Assembly: GCA_033816765.1 (NCBI GenBank)
Contig: CM066292.1
Coordinates: 806,001-870,000 of the forward strand
Direction: 5' to 3'
DNA length: 64,000 bases
Source: Nothopassalora personata
Taxonomy: Eukaryota > Ascomycota > Dothideomycetes > Mycosphaerellales > Mycosphaerellaceae
Under the pieces are notes generated by a model. That model was not told the origin of the DNA. It ran no database searches and saw only the letters and a program-made list of their open reading frames with translations. How positions within the stretch are numbered: position 1 is the stretch's first letter; the number at the start of each line of letters is the position of its first letter. Positions 1 through 10,429 of the stretch are shown in pieces. The position numbers and the translations under genes were made by a program.

Positions 1-163
1 TGTTGGCACTAAGACTTCCGTCGGGGTTCGTCTTTAATATCTTATGTTGCACTGGTTCTTTTTCTTCCATGTAGTCGCTTCTTCGGCTTAGCGCGTCGGC
101 GCGGCCATTCTCTCGTCCTGGAGTATATTTGATTTCGAACTTATACTGTCCTAGCAGCTCCGA
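1..163 (-). pseudogene. pol continuation beyond an in-frame TAG (end of RNase H and start of linker)
   Basis: The pol frame stays open from the TAG at 164-166 to the window edge and reads SELLGQYKFEIKYTPGREN followed by GRADALSRR. This is the conserved end of the Ty3/gypsy RNase H region (YTPGxxNxxADALSR in the family). The coding sequence therefore goes on after the stop, and the stop is a nonsense mutation and not the end of pol. In this family the residue at the TAG, after RRQAR, is normally Trp; TGG to TAG is a RIP-type transition. Integrase and any chromodomain would lie further left. Confidence 0.8.
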
Positions 164-2062
164 CTAGCGGGCTTGCCTTCGGGTAAGTTCTTTCGTCGTC
201 GTGAAGTACGTAAGATTCTTGTGGTCAGAAAGAATCGTTAACTTCGGTGGGCCCTCGACATATACTCTCCAATGTTGCATGGCAGCAACAATGGCTAGAA
301 GCTCTTTGTCATGGATGTCGTAGTTCTGTTCCGCTGTGGTCATTTTCCGGGAGTAATAGGCTACTGGGTGTCTCTGCCCATCGTGTGTCTGCGTTAGACA
401 CGCGCCTATTGCCATATCAGACGCATCGGTCTCGATGTGGACTTCCTTGCTACCATCGAATGATCGAAGCGTAGGGGCTGAAGCGCATTGTTCCTTGAGT
501 TTCTTGAATGCTTCAATCTGTTCTTTTCCCCATTTCCAAGTGACGTCCTTTCTTGTAAGCATCGTCATTGGTGCTGCTGTCTTTGAGTAGTCCTTAATGA
601 ATTTCCGGTTGTAGTTCGCTAGTCCAAGGAATGATTGTACGTCCTTGACTGTTTTCGGTTCTGGCCATTCTCTAATTGACTGTGTCTTCGCAGGGTCGAT
701 CGTTATTCCTGTAGTGCTAATGATAAAGCCTAGGAATTTAACTTCTTTCTTATGGAATTCGCATTTCTCGGGTGCCGTCTTGAATCCTGATTGCGTGAGT
801 CGTTCGAAGACGTCCTGGACTTGTCTTATGTGTTCCTGTAGGGATCCTTTCGTGTAGACTAGTATGTCGTCCATGTAGGCGATAACGCATACGTCGAGTA
901 GGTCTCTAAGTGTTTCGTTGACAAGGTCCTGGCAGGATGCGGGTGCGTTGGTTAATCCCATTGGCATAACTAAGAATTCGTAGAGTCCGTATCTTGTTCT
1001 AAAAGCGGTTTTCCATTCTTCTCCTTCTGCCATCCGTATAGCGTAGAAGGCATCTCGTAGGTCAATCTTCGTGTACCAGTCCGATCCGGTTAATCTGTCT
1101 TGTGCTTCTTCGATGTTGGGTAGCGGGTATCGGTTCTTAATCGTGATCTCGTTTAACTTCCTGTAGTCTTGTACGAGTCGTAACTTCCCGTTTGCCTTTG
1201 GAACGAACATGCATGGAGTTCCTGCACTTGAGGTGGATCTTCTTATCCATCCTTTGGCTAGCTTCTCCTTCAGCCATTCTCGTAGGGTCTGTAGCTCTTT
1301 CTCAGACATTTGATATAGGGGTCCCCATGGAGGCTCTTTCCCTGGCTGAATGTTGATCTTGTGATCCCATGGGCGGTGCTTAGGTAAGGCGGTTTTGCCT
1401 CTTTCCTCTTCAAAGAGTCGCGACCACTTGCGATACTCCTTGGGAATACTCAACTCTGAGATGTTAGTATTCTTCGATGGTGCGTTACTTCCATCACTTC
1501 CAGTGACTTCGTGACCCGGCGGCCCCACGCCAGTGTCTGTCCCGGTCGAAGGTGGTTCTTCTGTCCTTCTATTCGGCGCAAGCTGTATCTCGTTTAGCTG
1601 TTTCCTTGCCTCATCTGCCAGTGAACGCTGCCACTGCGCAGGCTGAATGTCGACAACGCAATCGCATTCCCTAAATGTGAGTACTCCTCTTCTCCAGTCG
1701 ATTACTGGATTGTGCTTTCTCAACCAAGGCATACCTAATACTATGTCATGACTGGCCATATCAGTGACATCCAAGGTAATATTCTCGTGGTGCTGTTGGA
1801 TAGCCAGTGGCAATGGTATCGTCTCCCATTCCACGCTAGGTAACGATAATCCGTTTACCGCGATCAACTCGTAACCCCATTTCTTCTTTAGGGTAGCTAA
1901 CCCGTTTCTTCTTGTGAAAGACTCGGAGATAAAATTCCCCGCTGCTCCTGAGTCGATCATGACACTAGTCTTGTGTCCGTTAACGATTGCTTGTGTCTGG
2001 AAAACTGTGTTTGATGTCGATGCGTGAGCCTGAATATTGCATAACTCCCTCCGGTCGCTCAT
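164..2062 (-). CDS. pol: Gypsy-A Pol: protease, reverse transcriptase, RNase H (ended by premature TAG)
   Basis: Polyprotein that matures Gag, copies the element RNA into cDNA and degrades the template in the virus-like particle. Visible in 632 residues: an aspartic protease motif DSGA near residue 37; a linker rich in Pro/Thr/Gly (about 160-200); RT from about 240, with the first catalytic Asp in KIDLRDAFYAI (D334) and the YMDD box at 396-399; RNase H with TDAS (D546), KELLA (E587) and SDHKNL (D613). The start ATG (2062-2060) lies two bases after the gag stop, in another frame: TAG-GA-ATG, which suggests termination-reinitiation. The stop at 164-166 falls in RRQAR-stop-SELL, where the family has Trp, so Pol is probably cut before integrase in this copy. 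Codon use and composition look unmutated. Confidence in family and domains is high. Confidence 0.93.
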   Translation of the reverse strand: MSDRRELCNIQAHASTSNTVFQTQAIVNGHKTSVMIDSGAAGNFISESFTRRNGLATLKKKWGYELIAVNGLSLPSVEWETIPLPLAIQQHHENITLDVTDMASHDIVLGMPWLRKHNPVIDWRRGVLTFRECDCVVDIQPAQWQRSLADEARKQLNEIQLAPNRRTEEPPSTGTDTGVGPPGHEVTGSDGSNAPSKNTNISELSIPKEYRKWSRLFEEERGKTALPKHRPWDHKINIQPGKEPPWGPLYQMSEKELQTLREWLKEKLAKGWIRRSTSSAGTPCMFVPKANGKLRLVQDYRKLNEITIKNRYPLPNIEEAQDRLTGSDWYTKIDLRDAFYAIRMAEGEEWKTAFRTRYGLYEFLVMPMGLTNAPASCQDLVNETLRDLLDVCVIAYMDDILVYTKGSLQEHIRQVQDVFERLTQSGFKTAPEKCEFHKKEVKFLGFIISTTGITIDPAKTQSIREWPEPKTVKDVQSFLGLANYNRKFIKDYSKTAAPMTMLTRKDVTWKWGKEQIEAFKKLKEQCASAPTLRSFDGSKEVHIETDASDMAIGACLTQTHDGQRHPVAYYSRKMTTAEQNYDIHDKELLAIVAAMQHWRVYVEGPPKLTILSDHKNLTYFTTTKELTRRQAR

Positions 2063-2064
2063 TC

Positions 2065-4080
2065 CTAGGGAGCTGATCCTTTTCCCGAATGGTATGTGGT
2101 TCGCTGTGCTTCGTGCCTAGAGGCTTCGGCTAGAACCTGTAGCTCGTTGCCCTGTGTCCACACTTGTAGTCTGTTGCGTTCCTGGATCTTCTGCGTTTCT
2201 GAGTAGAGTGCGCGTGCGTGCTGCACTATGTTGCGTAATTCATTCGATATAAATGTTCCTGACGGTGTAAGATATCCGGTTCCTGTTATTCGGCTTCCTA
2301 TCGGTGGTCGTTCTGTAACGGTGGTTGCTAGATTCTCGGTTGTTTCCATGAGTGGGTATCCCCAGGCCATGCCTCGTAGGGTGTCGAGTGTCTTGTCAAA
2401 CTCAATGGAATGTAGCCTCCTTCGTCCACCTATCTTAGGTAGGAATTCCTCGTGCCTTCTTTGTAGGTAGATGATCATGTCGTATAGTCTCTTGGGTGCA
2501 TCTACCGTGAAGGTAAGTTGTTCATTGTCGTCGTCAGTGTCGCTCTCTTCTCCTTCGGAGGAATCTTCTTCGCTGGATTCTTCCGGATCCTGTTCTTCCT
2601 CGATGGTATCTAGCCCGGTGGTTTCTTGACTTTCTTCCTGTGGTTCTGGTGACCATGATCCGTTCCATCCTGGGTCCTGATTTTCTTTATCGCTTCCATC
2701 TTCGTTGAAGTAGGATTCATCGATGTCCACTTCTCTGAGCGTGGCGTTTTGCCTATGCGTCGCTCCTAGGGTTCCTCGTGGTTGCTGAGGCCAATACCCT
2801 GCGCCTGATTTCGCGGCGTAGTGGATTTGACACGAGTCTTGGTAACAGAATCGCCAATGAAGGTTTCCATGACCATTTCGAGACTCGGATTCGGTCTCGT
2901 AGTCGACTCTTCGTGTCATCATGTTGAACTGTCGTGGTTGGTTCTTCGCATCAGATGGAATGACCACCATTTGCTGCCCATGGTATCCTCCTCGTCCTTC
3001 TGAGGGGTCCAGGAGAGGCGTCGTGTTTCTGTTGCTAGCTCTCTCCTCCACTCTCCGAGTATAGTCGGTATCTCCTCGAGATCCAACGCTGCTCTCAGAT
3101 TTACTAGTTCGGGGTTGCATCATATTGAATTGCTCGCGGCGCACCATATTTTTACCGCGGCAATCTCGCGCCATGTGGCCTTCCTTACCACAGGCATAAC
3201 ATGTGAGTTTTCCTTTTCCTTTGAAGGGCTTTCCGTGGCCCCTACTCTTATCGATCTTCCGTCCTCGTTGGGTAACGTCCAGTTCCATTGGCTGTGGTCC
3301 ATAGTAGGGTTGGCTTTGTCGTGAGAATTCTCCCTTCGCAACGTATCCTCCTAAGAGTCTGCGGTCCGGAGCATATCCTGCTATTCCTCCTACTTTGGAG
3401 TCGTATTTCTTCTCCTGGTGTCGTTCCCAGAGCTGGTCATCGATGTTGATCGACGCCTTCATTAGCTCTTCGAGGTTGGTGATCCGTCCCCCGTGTCTCA
3501 TTAACTCGTCCTTGACGGAGTCTTTGAGTCCACGTCGGAACATAGTCATCAACGCCGTCTGGTCCCATCCGGTAATTTGTCCGTATTCTTCGAATTTGGC
3601 TGCATACTCTAAAGTAGACGTCTTCTGCTTCAGGTGTTGAATGATTCGTATGGCCTGTTGGACTTCGTTCGAGGTTCCAAAGATTGATTTCATCTTCTCT
3701 TTGAAAAGGGTGTAGCTCCTGAACATTCCAGTGGGGTCTAATCGTCCCATACCTTCAAGGTATTCCTTAAGGTAAGGTTTGATCCAGTTCTGCGCACTTC
3801 CGCGAAGGTACGTGATGGCGAAGATAGTTCTTTTATCGGCATCGACTGGGTTGAACATGAGATACATATCCATCTGATTGATCCAGTCGTCGAACTTGGC
3901 CCTGTCTCCATAGAAGAGGTCTGGCTTAGCAGCCTTAACGTCGTTCTTCCTTGGAGTAGGCTCGTCATCGTCATCAGACTCATCGTCCTTCGTAGTGGTC
4001 TGTTGTGGTGGCGCACGGCGGATGCTTCCTGCTTCGCTGGGGGCGGGTGTTCCCCTACCAGCTGCTTGAGTAGCGCTCAT
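2065..4080 (-). CDS. gag: Gypsy-A Gag, with CCHC zinc knuckle and long acidic C-terminal extension
   Basis: Structural protein of the virus-like particle. I start it at ATG 4080-4078 (MSATQAAGRG). The frame is open up to an ATG at 4128, but that one lies inside the LTR, whose edge I place at 4098. About 671 residues. The order is a charged N-terminus (DDESDDDDE), a retrotransposon capsid domain with FYGDRAKFDDWINQ and YLRGSAQNWIKPYL, then a zinc knuckle CYACGKEGHMARDC at about 294-307. An unusual tail of about 360 residues follows, with a Glu/Asp/Ser-rich stretch (EESSEEDSSEGEESDTDDD). PMELDVT before the knuckle is also found in the TR-GAG Gag. The stop TAG at 2067-2065 is two bases before the pol ATG. 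The family call is firm; the exact start is inferred. Confidence 0.9.
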   Translation of the reverse strand: MSATQAAGRGTPAPSEAGSIRRAPPQQTTTKDDESDDDDEPTPRKNDVKAAKPDLFYGDRAKFDDWINQMDMYLMFNPVDADKRTIFAITYLRGSAQNWIKPYLKEYLEGMGRLDPTGMFRSYTLFKEKMKSIFGTSNEVQQAIRIIQHLKQKTSTLEYAAKFEEYGQITGWDQTALMTMFRRGLKDSVKDELMRHGGRITNLEELMKASINIDDQLWERHQEKKYDSKVGGIAGYAPDRRLLGGYVAKGEFSRQSQPYYGPQPMELDVTQRGRKIDKSRGHGKPFKGKGKLTCYACGKEGHMARDCRGKNMVRREQFNMMQPRTSKSESSVGSRGDTDYTRRVEERASNRNTTPLLDPSEGRGGYHGQQMVVIPSDAKNQPRQFNMMTRRVDYETESESRNGHGNLHWRFCYQDSCQIHYAAKSGAGYWPQQPRGTLGATHRQNATLREVDIDESYFNEDGSDKENQDPGWNGSWSPEPQEESQETTGLDTIEEEQDPEESSEEDSSEGEESDTDDDNEQLTFTVDAPKRLYDMIIYLQRRHEEFLPKIGGRRRLHSIEFDKTLDTLRGMAWGYPLMETTENLATTVTERPPIGSRITGTGYLTPSGTFISNELRNIVQHARALYSETQKIQERNRLQVWTQGNELQVLAEASRHEAQRTTYHSGKGSAP

Positions 4081-4097
4081 CCTGAGGGCGTTCAAAG

Positions 4098-4506
4098 TGT
4101 TATTGTCTCGTTCCAGGGCTAGTCTCAAAAGAGAGATAAGTCAAGTCACGTGGCGGTATTATTCTTTGGAGAGGCTGAAGCAAGCTGAGCGAAGATAAAT
4201 GATAGGAATAAGAGTTGTATTCCAATCAGTGAGATAGTAACATGAGTTGAACGCATCAGAACCATAAGGGTTTCTAGCGTTCCTAAATACAAAGGAGATA
4301 GAGCGTTTGCTCTCCGTGCTCTCCATGCTCTCCATGCTCTCTCGAGATCACCGAGATCAACGAGATCAAGGAGATCACTTCAGTTGCTCTCTCGGTTCCT
4401 TGGTTTTATTCCTGCGGGTGAGAGAGCACTTCTCGGGCGGAAGCGCCCACCAATTGTGGAGGTCTGATTGGTTAGCTTCCTTCAGCCCCAGATCAGAACC
4501 GTAACA
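4098..4506 (-). repeat. 5' LTR of Gypsy-A (409 bp)
   Basis: In element orientation it starts TGTTACGGTTCTGATC (right end, 4506) and ends GAGACAATAACA (4098), giving TG...CA termini. The left edge is set by comparison with TR-GAG and Gypsy-B, in which the LTR end is followed directly by a similar run: CTTTGAACGCC here, ACTTTGAGCACC and GGTTTCAACGCC there. That run is the probable primer-binding region. The LTR holds two short tandem arrays at about 4312-4376. No second LTR is in the window to confirm the ends. Confidence 0.75.
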
Positions 4507-4600
4507 TTACTCTCCCTTAACTTCCTATCGGCCCGAGAACAAACCCGATTGAGCTTGTCTTCTTAACCTGTAATATCATTAGGTTATACTAAACCTAATA
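4507..4600 (+). repeat. End of a Gypsy-B-type LTR, interrupted by Gypsy-A
   Basis: The sequence closely matches the last ~95 bp of the Gypsy-B LTRs (32040-32134 and about 41290-41386), ending ACTAAACCTAATA. It is followed by GGTCGCCCCC and not by gag, so this is the outer end of an element or a solo LTR whose other part lies beyond Gypsy-A. Confidence 0.7.
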
Positions 4601-4639
4601 GGTCGCCCCCGGATCCGGGGACTTTCGAAGGTCTAAGCT

Positions 4640-7600
4640 AGTATAGCTATTCGACCTCTTTAAGTTCGCTCCTTCCCTCTCGGTACTACTTTCGTATAGT
4701 AATATCTATAGTACGGATATAGTCTATTACCTCTTATTATCCTTCGATAGATAGGAAAAGAACAGGGAAGGCCGCTACCCTTATTTTTCTAGTCCTAACC
4801 TCGGTATATAGGCAATATCCTTAAAGGAGGTATATTAGAGTCTCTTTCTAGCCGTAGCGGCACCTATCGTCGTCTATTTTATAAAACCGGTATAGGTAAT
4901 TACGAAAGAAACCGTATCCTAGACGTAGAGAGTAGTAGGCACTTAAGATAGTCCTCTTATATTATATTTATAGCGGGAGGTACTCTTTATATTGAAAACG
5001 AGAGAAGTAGCTATTCGGGCCGTACTCCTTCTTAGCCTTTACGTTATTAAAACGTTCTCTAGTAGCCTTAGCTACTTGGTTAGTAAGGTGTTCTTAATTA
5101 GTTATACGAAGCGACTTAAAGGTCTCTAGTCTTCTTTAGATCCCTTAGAGCTTTAAGCCTTCTTTAGGCGGTAAGAGCTCGTAAGCTATCTCTATTATCC
5201 TTTTTATAACTATAGGGATAGTACTACTTAGGGCCTTAGCGATTAGGTTATCTTCGGGAAGCTACTTTAGCCTTAGGCTATACTTTAGGACCTAGTATTC
5301 TATGCGGATTTAAGGGGTAAGGAGGTTTACTTCTCTCTTAGTAGACTCGGTAGGAGTAGTACGGAAGACCCCTAGGACTTTTTAAATGCCTTTCCTATAT
5401 TTAGCCTCTAAGGGAGTAATAGCTCTCCTAGATTTCTACTAAATTAGCGCCCCGTAGTCGGCTACGGTAGTAACGTACGATAGGTATAGTATACGTAGTA
5501 AACGAGTAGTTAACATATTCTCTATATTCCGTAGGCGGTTTATTCTATAGAAGAAGGTAAGTACGTTAGTGACTCGGATTTAAATATATTCTTTAAAGAT
5601 AAGATAGGTATTAAACGAGACCCTAAGCTATCGTACGGCTTTTATTGCGGGTTTAATAACTTCTATACTTAGTAGGGTAGTAGAACTATCGTATCCTTTA
5701 CCTTTTATAAAGTACAGGACCTCGGTTTTAGCGAGATTAAATTCTATCGCTTACTTAGTACCTTTCTTTATTAAGAGTCTTACCTCTTTCTCAAGGATTT
5801 TTATGTTATTCTTAAGGCTAGTCAAAGCTACTAGTAGCCTAATATTGTTAATATAAGATAAGGGAGTTACGGTCTTAGTATCCGTAAATAGGTCTCTTAT
5901 ATATATATAAGAAATAAAATCAGCGAAATTAGACTACCTTACGGTACGCCGGTCTCGACGTCCGTAGTCTCCTCTATTTATCCGTCGAAGGATAGTTAAG
6001 TCCTCCGTTCTTCGAGAAATAACTTAGTCTACCTTATAACCTAGTAGGGGAGTCGTAGCTTAATTAGTATTCTTAGGAGACGGTTCTTCGCTACGTAGTC
6101 GAAGGCTCCTTTAACGTCTAGAAAGACTACGCTTATTTTCTTCCCTTTAGCTCGGTACCTTCTAATAAATTAGTAAGGAGGAGGGCTACATCTACAGCTA
6201 AACGTCTCGTTTTACCGCGTATATATAAGTCGTAAAGTAGCGGGCCGGTATTAGCTAGAACACCTAGTCTTTTAGCTAGTATTCTCTTACTTACTTTCCC
6301 TAGGTAGTTAAGAAGCGCTATTATCCTATATACCTTAGGGATCGAGTACTTAGGTTTCCCCGGTTTTACTAGAGTAAATCTAATTACTACTCGCTAATAC
6401 TTAGGGTAGTACCCTTTATTAAATAGCGAGCCGTAAACCTTAAGAAAGGCGTCCGGAATAGCTTAAAATACGCCTTAAATTATAGCTTATATTATACCGT
6501 CCGAGCCTAGGGTTTTACCTTTTACTTTCGAGGAACTATAAGCTAATTAAAGTTCTTCTAGTCGTATTAGGTCCTATTTCTTGTTCCCTCTAGGATAGTT
6601 ATCCTACGAGGAGTCTAGGGGATTATCCGGAGGTAGCGAAGGGAATAGTACGCCCCGAAGGGCCTTATATTTTCCCTTAAAGGTGTCCTATCTATTTATA
6701 GTTAGAATTAGACTATTCCCTCCTATTTCTATATAGGAGGAGGCCTTATCGACCGACGTAAGATTAGTCTTTTCGGGGAACTTATTATAATAGTCTCGTT
6801 TAGTGTTTTTTACAGCGAGAAAGTATTTATTCCTTACGACTAAGTACGCTACTTTATCTAGCTACTTTATCTATACGTATAGTAGATACTCTAGGGCTAG
6901 TAATCTTTCTACGTTCGCGAGACGTTTATTTTCTAAGTTCTTTTAGTTCCGGCGTCTACTACGGTTTAGACTTAGCTACTACCCTAAGTTAAGGGATATA
7001 TAGTTTAGCTGCGGTAGATATAATGTTAGAAAAGGTACCCGCTAGTAGGGCTAGGTCTTCTATACCTTCGAGATCTACTTTACGATCCTTTAGTACTCGT
7101 AAGAAACCTTTCTAATCTACTTTAGACGTATTAATACGTAGTCTATTGCTAGGAGAGGGTAGGGATAGAGAGGAGGTATTACTTCCTCTAATATCTAGAG
7201 AGATTACTAAGTAGTCGGATCCGGTCTCTAGAGTACGCTAGTTTATTTCCGAGCTTAAAGGCCTTTCTTTTATAAAGGTAAGGTCTAAAATGCTCGGGTT
7301 ATTTAGGTATACTCGGTAAAAGGTTCCTATAGTTAGGGTATTTTGTAGAGAGAAGTTATCTACTTTAATCTAGTTAATAAAGGCTTTAGCTCTAGAGCTA
7401 TTATCCTTCCCGTAAGGATCCTAAGACGGGTATCCTATATTAAAGTTACCGAGTAGTACCGTATTTATCGCTAGTATAAATTAGTATAGGGCTTATTTAT
7501 TTATCTAGGTATTCTCGCTATCTTTTCTATTATAGATTTTAAGGATTTAGATCAAATTACCCTTCTTATTTTTTACGGATATTACTTAAAAATCCGGGTG

Positions 7601-7900
7601 CCTATTTTAAACCGGAGTTGTTTCGACTTAGATTTATCTACTAATATAGAAGAGGGTACAATTCCTTACTATACTAGTCCGTAGTATAGACGTAAAGGCT
7701 AGGTAAGCTATAGATCTTCGTAGATTATTTTCTTCGTCTATTGAAAGCTATAGCTCTTAGATTACTAGTATATCGGTCTTTTTGTAGATTACTAACTCGA
7801 GTATAGACTCGGTAGCTACTATACTCCGTCTTAGGTTTGCTTAGAAGATACGTAAAGGTATAACTAGTATCCGGAAGAGCCTAGTTTCTACTCTCTTCTC
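4640..7900 (-). pseudogene. LINE ORF2 relic: endonuclease, reverse transcriptase, C-terminal Cys-rich region
   Basis: Reading the minus strand through RIP-derived stops. About 7800-7180: apurinic-type endonuclease, with a GNFNIGYPS-type segment (family GDFNxHHP) then DPYGKDN, a GTFYR stretch and a GSDYLVISL segment (family GSDHxxI). About 6560-5400: reverse transcriptase, with YINNI at about 5850 in the place of the YVDDI active site and SLKKNIKILE-like helix-forming sequence after it. About 5050-4650: SAYYSLRLGYGFF and a DDDRCRYG segment, resembling the Cys/His region after the RT in fungal Tad elements. Stops are mostly TAG/TAA at Trp/Gln positions. Clearly dead. Confidence 0.72.
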
Positions 7901-7999
7901 TCAATAGTACTCTTTATACCCTTAGGTACTTTACACTAATCTAAAGGCCGTATTTACTTACTCTAGTAGCTTCTTTACTTTTTTTAAAAGTAAGTAGCA

Positions 8000-9560
8000 T
8001 TAATCCCTACGTTGAAGAGAGTTAGTGCTCTTTGCTAGTAAGCTAAAGAGGGGTATTTATAAGTTTAAAGCCTTTATTAAAGGCTATAAGTTTAGTAGTA
8101 ACATTTTATAGACGGTCCTCCTTAAAGGTAATAGAGTCAATACCGTATACGACTACTTTATACTAAGAATCGTCCTCGAGAACTTAGAGGACGGGGATAA
8201 TTATCTTAAGGAGGGTAAACTTCTTCTCGAGTATTTCCTTTACTTTCTCGTCCCGTAGCGTAAGGATAAGATTCCCTTTTTACGAGATGCGAGTTCTAAG
8301 AAGGATAGGGTATTTAGAATATAGGTTAGCTTCTTTAAAAGCCCGGTTAACCGCGTTACGGGTAGCAATTATGTCCAGAGTAGTACTACTATTATTTTGT
8401 ATCCCGAGAACAATTTAGCTACCCCTACCTCTAGTAGAGACTTTACGATTCTTAAATTTAGTTCCTTCGGTAGTGTTCTAGCCCTTCTTAGGTTAAGACG
8501 GAGTTAGCGACAATCGGGGGTAAGTTTAGTACGGTACCGTAGTTTAGGTCCGGATAGTAGGGTCGCCTCCGGAGAGGATACTTATAAATGTTAGTTTTTA
8601 GCCCTTTTAGGTTCCCGTAGGGCCGTTCCTATTATCGACTAGCTTAGTAAGCTTAGCGGCTAACCCTTCTAGGGCGTAAACCTAGTTCTTAATCTTTACT
8701 ATTACTATTAGGAGTACCTTATCTTTACGGAAGGCCCTAAAAAGGCCTAGGAGTTCGAGGATCTTATCTTACCTTTTCCGGTTACTCTCTACTAGAGGGG
8801 CGGAGTTAATAAGTAATTAGTAGGCCTCGTTAAGCTTAGATTCGGCCTCTAAGGCGTTAGATTAGGACGTTCGTACTACTTCGTAGCGTTTTAGCGGCAA
8901 CGTATCCGATATAGTCTCGATAAAGGAGTTAGGCCTTTTTACGCGGACAAATAGGATAAATTTCCTTTATATAATCTTATTTGCTTCCTTCGTATTAAGA
9001 AAGATACTTAAAGGTTACTAGGTTAGCGTAGAAGGGCCGGAGAGTTAGTCTTTATCTCTTACGGGAATAAAGATAGACTCTTCATCTATTTCGTCCATTT
9101 TTAGTAGCAATTTAGTATAGAAAAGAGACACGTATTAGCCTTACGCCGAGAGGGCTACCTAATTATCCTATTTCTAATCGCGTTTAGGTCCTAGCCTAAT
9201 AGTAACACTAGGGTACTCTTCTTACTACTAAGTAGAAGAAGGTGTACTATAGAGGAGAGTAGCTCTTAACTCTTAAGTACGCGGGCCTACGGTAAAGTAC
9301 GCCTTTTTCGTAGGGTAGGAGGCTTCCCTTAGGTATCGTAGAGTGTTCTAGAGAGTACTATTCTAGTAGAATACAGTAGACTTAAGCCTTAGCCCCTAGT
9401 TCTATAACTAGTACCCTACTTCTTCTACTAGGTATAGTATAAGCCTATAGACCCTTTCGACCCTTTGGTTCTACTCGCGCTACGCCTATTTAGGGCTATA
9501 GGTTACCGTAATATAGGGTAATTTAAGATAAAGTATATCATTATAGTAAAAGGTATGTCC
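8000..9560 (-). pseudogene. Probable LINE ORF1 relic
   Basis: Upstream of ORF2 in the element orientation, a minus-strand frame can be followed through TAG/TAA codons (for example 9000-8550) and reads as an ordinary charged protein. I could not identify a zinc knuckle with certainty. The call rests on position (between the presumed 5' end and the endonuclease) and frame continuity, both weak in TG-depleted DNA because TGA stops cannot occur there. Confidence 0.35.
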
Positions 9561-9680
9561 TCCTCTTATATTACTCCCCTCCCTAGGGAAGTAACGTTAT
9601 AATTGAAGTTTCGGCGCCCGGGAGCGCTAAACCGGAAGGGGAAGCCGGCCGTAGCCGGGGCTATGAAGTTAGGAGAAGAG

Positions 9681-10429
9681 GTCTTTAGTACTCTAAATTA
9701 AATAATGTAGAACTCTCTTAGTTTTAGGTGTAGTAGCCTACTTTATAGATTATTAGAATGCTCTTAATAAGGGCTTTTAAATACGGTATGTTTCGCGATA
9801 GGGCGGTCCGTATTCGTAGTTCGAGGGAGGTAAGCACTATAGAATTTAGTAGCGTTAGTACTATTAAAGAACGAATTCTTATATCCTCCTAGAAGTAGAA
9901 AGTAAGAGCCGGAATTCTCTATAGCTACTACTAGACGACTAAATAAGGTAGCTATAGTATCTATTCTAAACCTACTACTTACCTAAATTAGTAGTACCGG
10001 CTCTACCTCCTTCCCTTTCCTCTTAACTAAATTTAGGCGTTTCTCCTTCCTCTAATTCCTCTATTCTCTCTTAAGGGACTAAGTTCCTATAATTCCCTTA
10101 TATTATCGTAAGATTTATAGGTTGTTTATATCCTCTACCTACATCTATAAAGGTACTAAGTTTTCTAGGTAACGTAGACGCCTCTATAATTACGTAGTAC
10201 TTACTTTAAACTATAGTAATGCTAGTTACTACTTACTAGGACCTTAAGATCTTAATTTTACTAAATACCTTAGACGTTAAGTGTTTTAACTTTAAGTCAA
10301 TCTTAAACCGTAACCTTTAGTTATAACCTTAACCGTAAACCTTAACCTTATAAATAGATACTAATATGCTACTAGGTATACACTTAATATCTCCCCTTAT
10401 GAACTACTAAAATAAGGTCTACTAAGTAC
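9681..10429. other. Mutated intergenic sequence, nothing recognised
   Basis: TA-rich and CA/TG-depleted. I see no coding frame or terminal repeats. A short patch at about 10300-10345 has spaced AACCTTA-like and AACCGTA-like words that recall a telomere repeat but never form an array. Confidence 0.4.

Larger units (their letters stand above)
1..4506 (-). mobile_element. Gypsy-A, nearly intact Ty3/gypsy LTR retrotransposon cut by the window edge
   Basis: Minus-strand element with a 5' LTR (4098-4506), gag, then pol running off the left window edge. The base composition is balanced and CA/TG dinucleotides are normal, unlike the RIP-mutated surroundings, so the insertion is young. It sits inside an older LTR: the flank from 4507 continues the end of a Gypsy-B-type LTR. 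The integrase, 3' LTR and left target duplication lie outside the window, so a full target-site check is impossible here. The one visible defect is an in-frame TAG in pol at 164-166. Confidence 0.92.
4601..9680 (-). mobile_element. Degenerate Tad-like non-LTR retrotransposon (LINE)
   Basis: Minus-strand relic with two coding parts. ORF2 shows an endonuclease domain and a reverse transcriptase with a Cys/His-rich C-terminus. Upstream, towards 9560, an ORF1-like frame can be followed through TAG/TAA. The 5' end is placed near the GC-rich stretch at about 9600-9680; the 3' end abuts the LTR remnant at 4600. I see no poly-A or simple-repeat tail and no target duplication, so the ends are approximate. 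CA/TG are nearly absent, as expected after RIP. Confidence 0.72.

Noticed and set aside
10300..10345. Telomere-like words (AACCTTA, AACCGTA)
   Set aside because: Too few, irregular and not in tandem; no array and no chromosome end.
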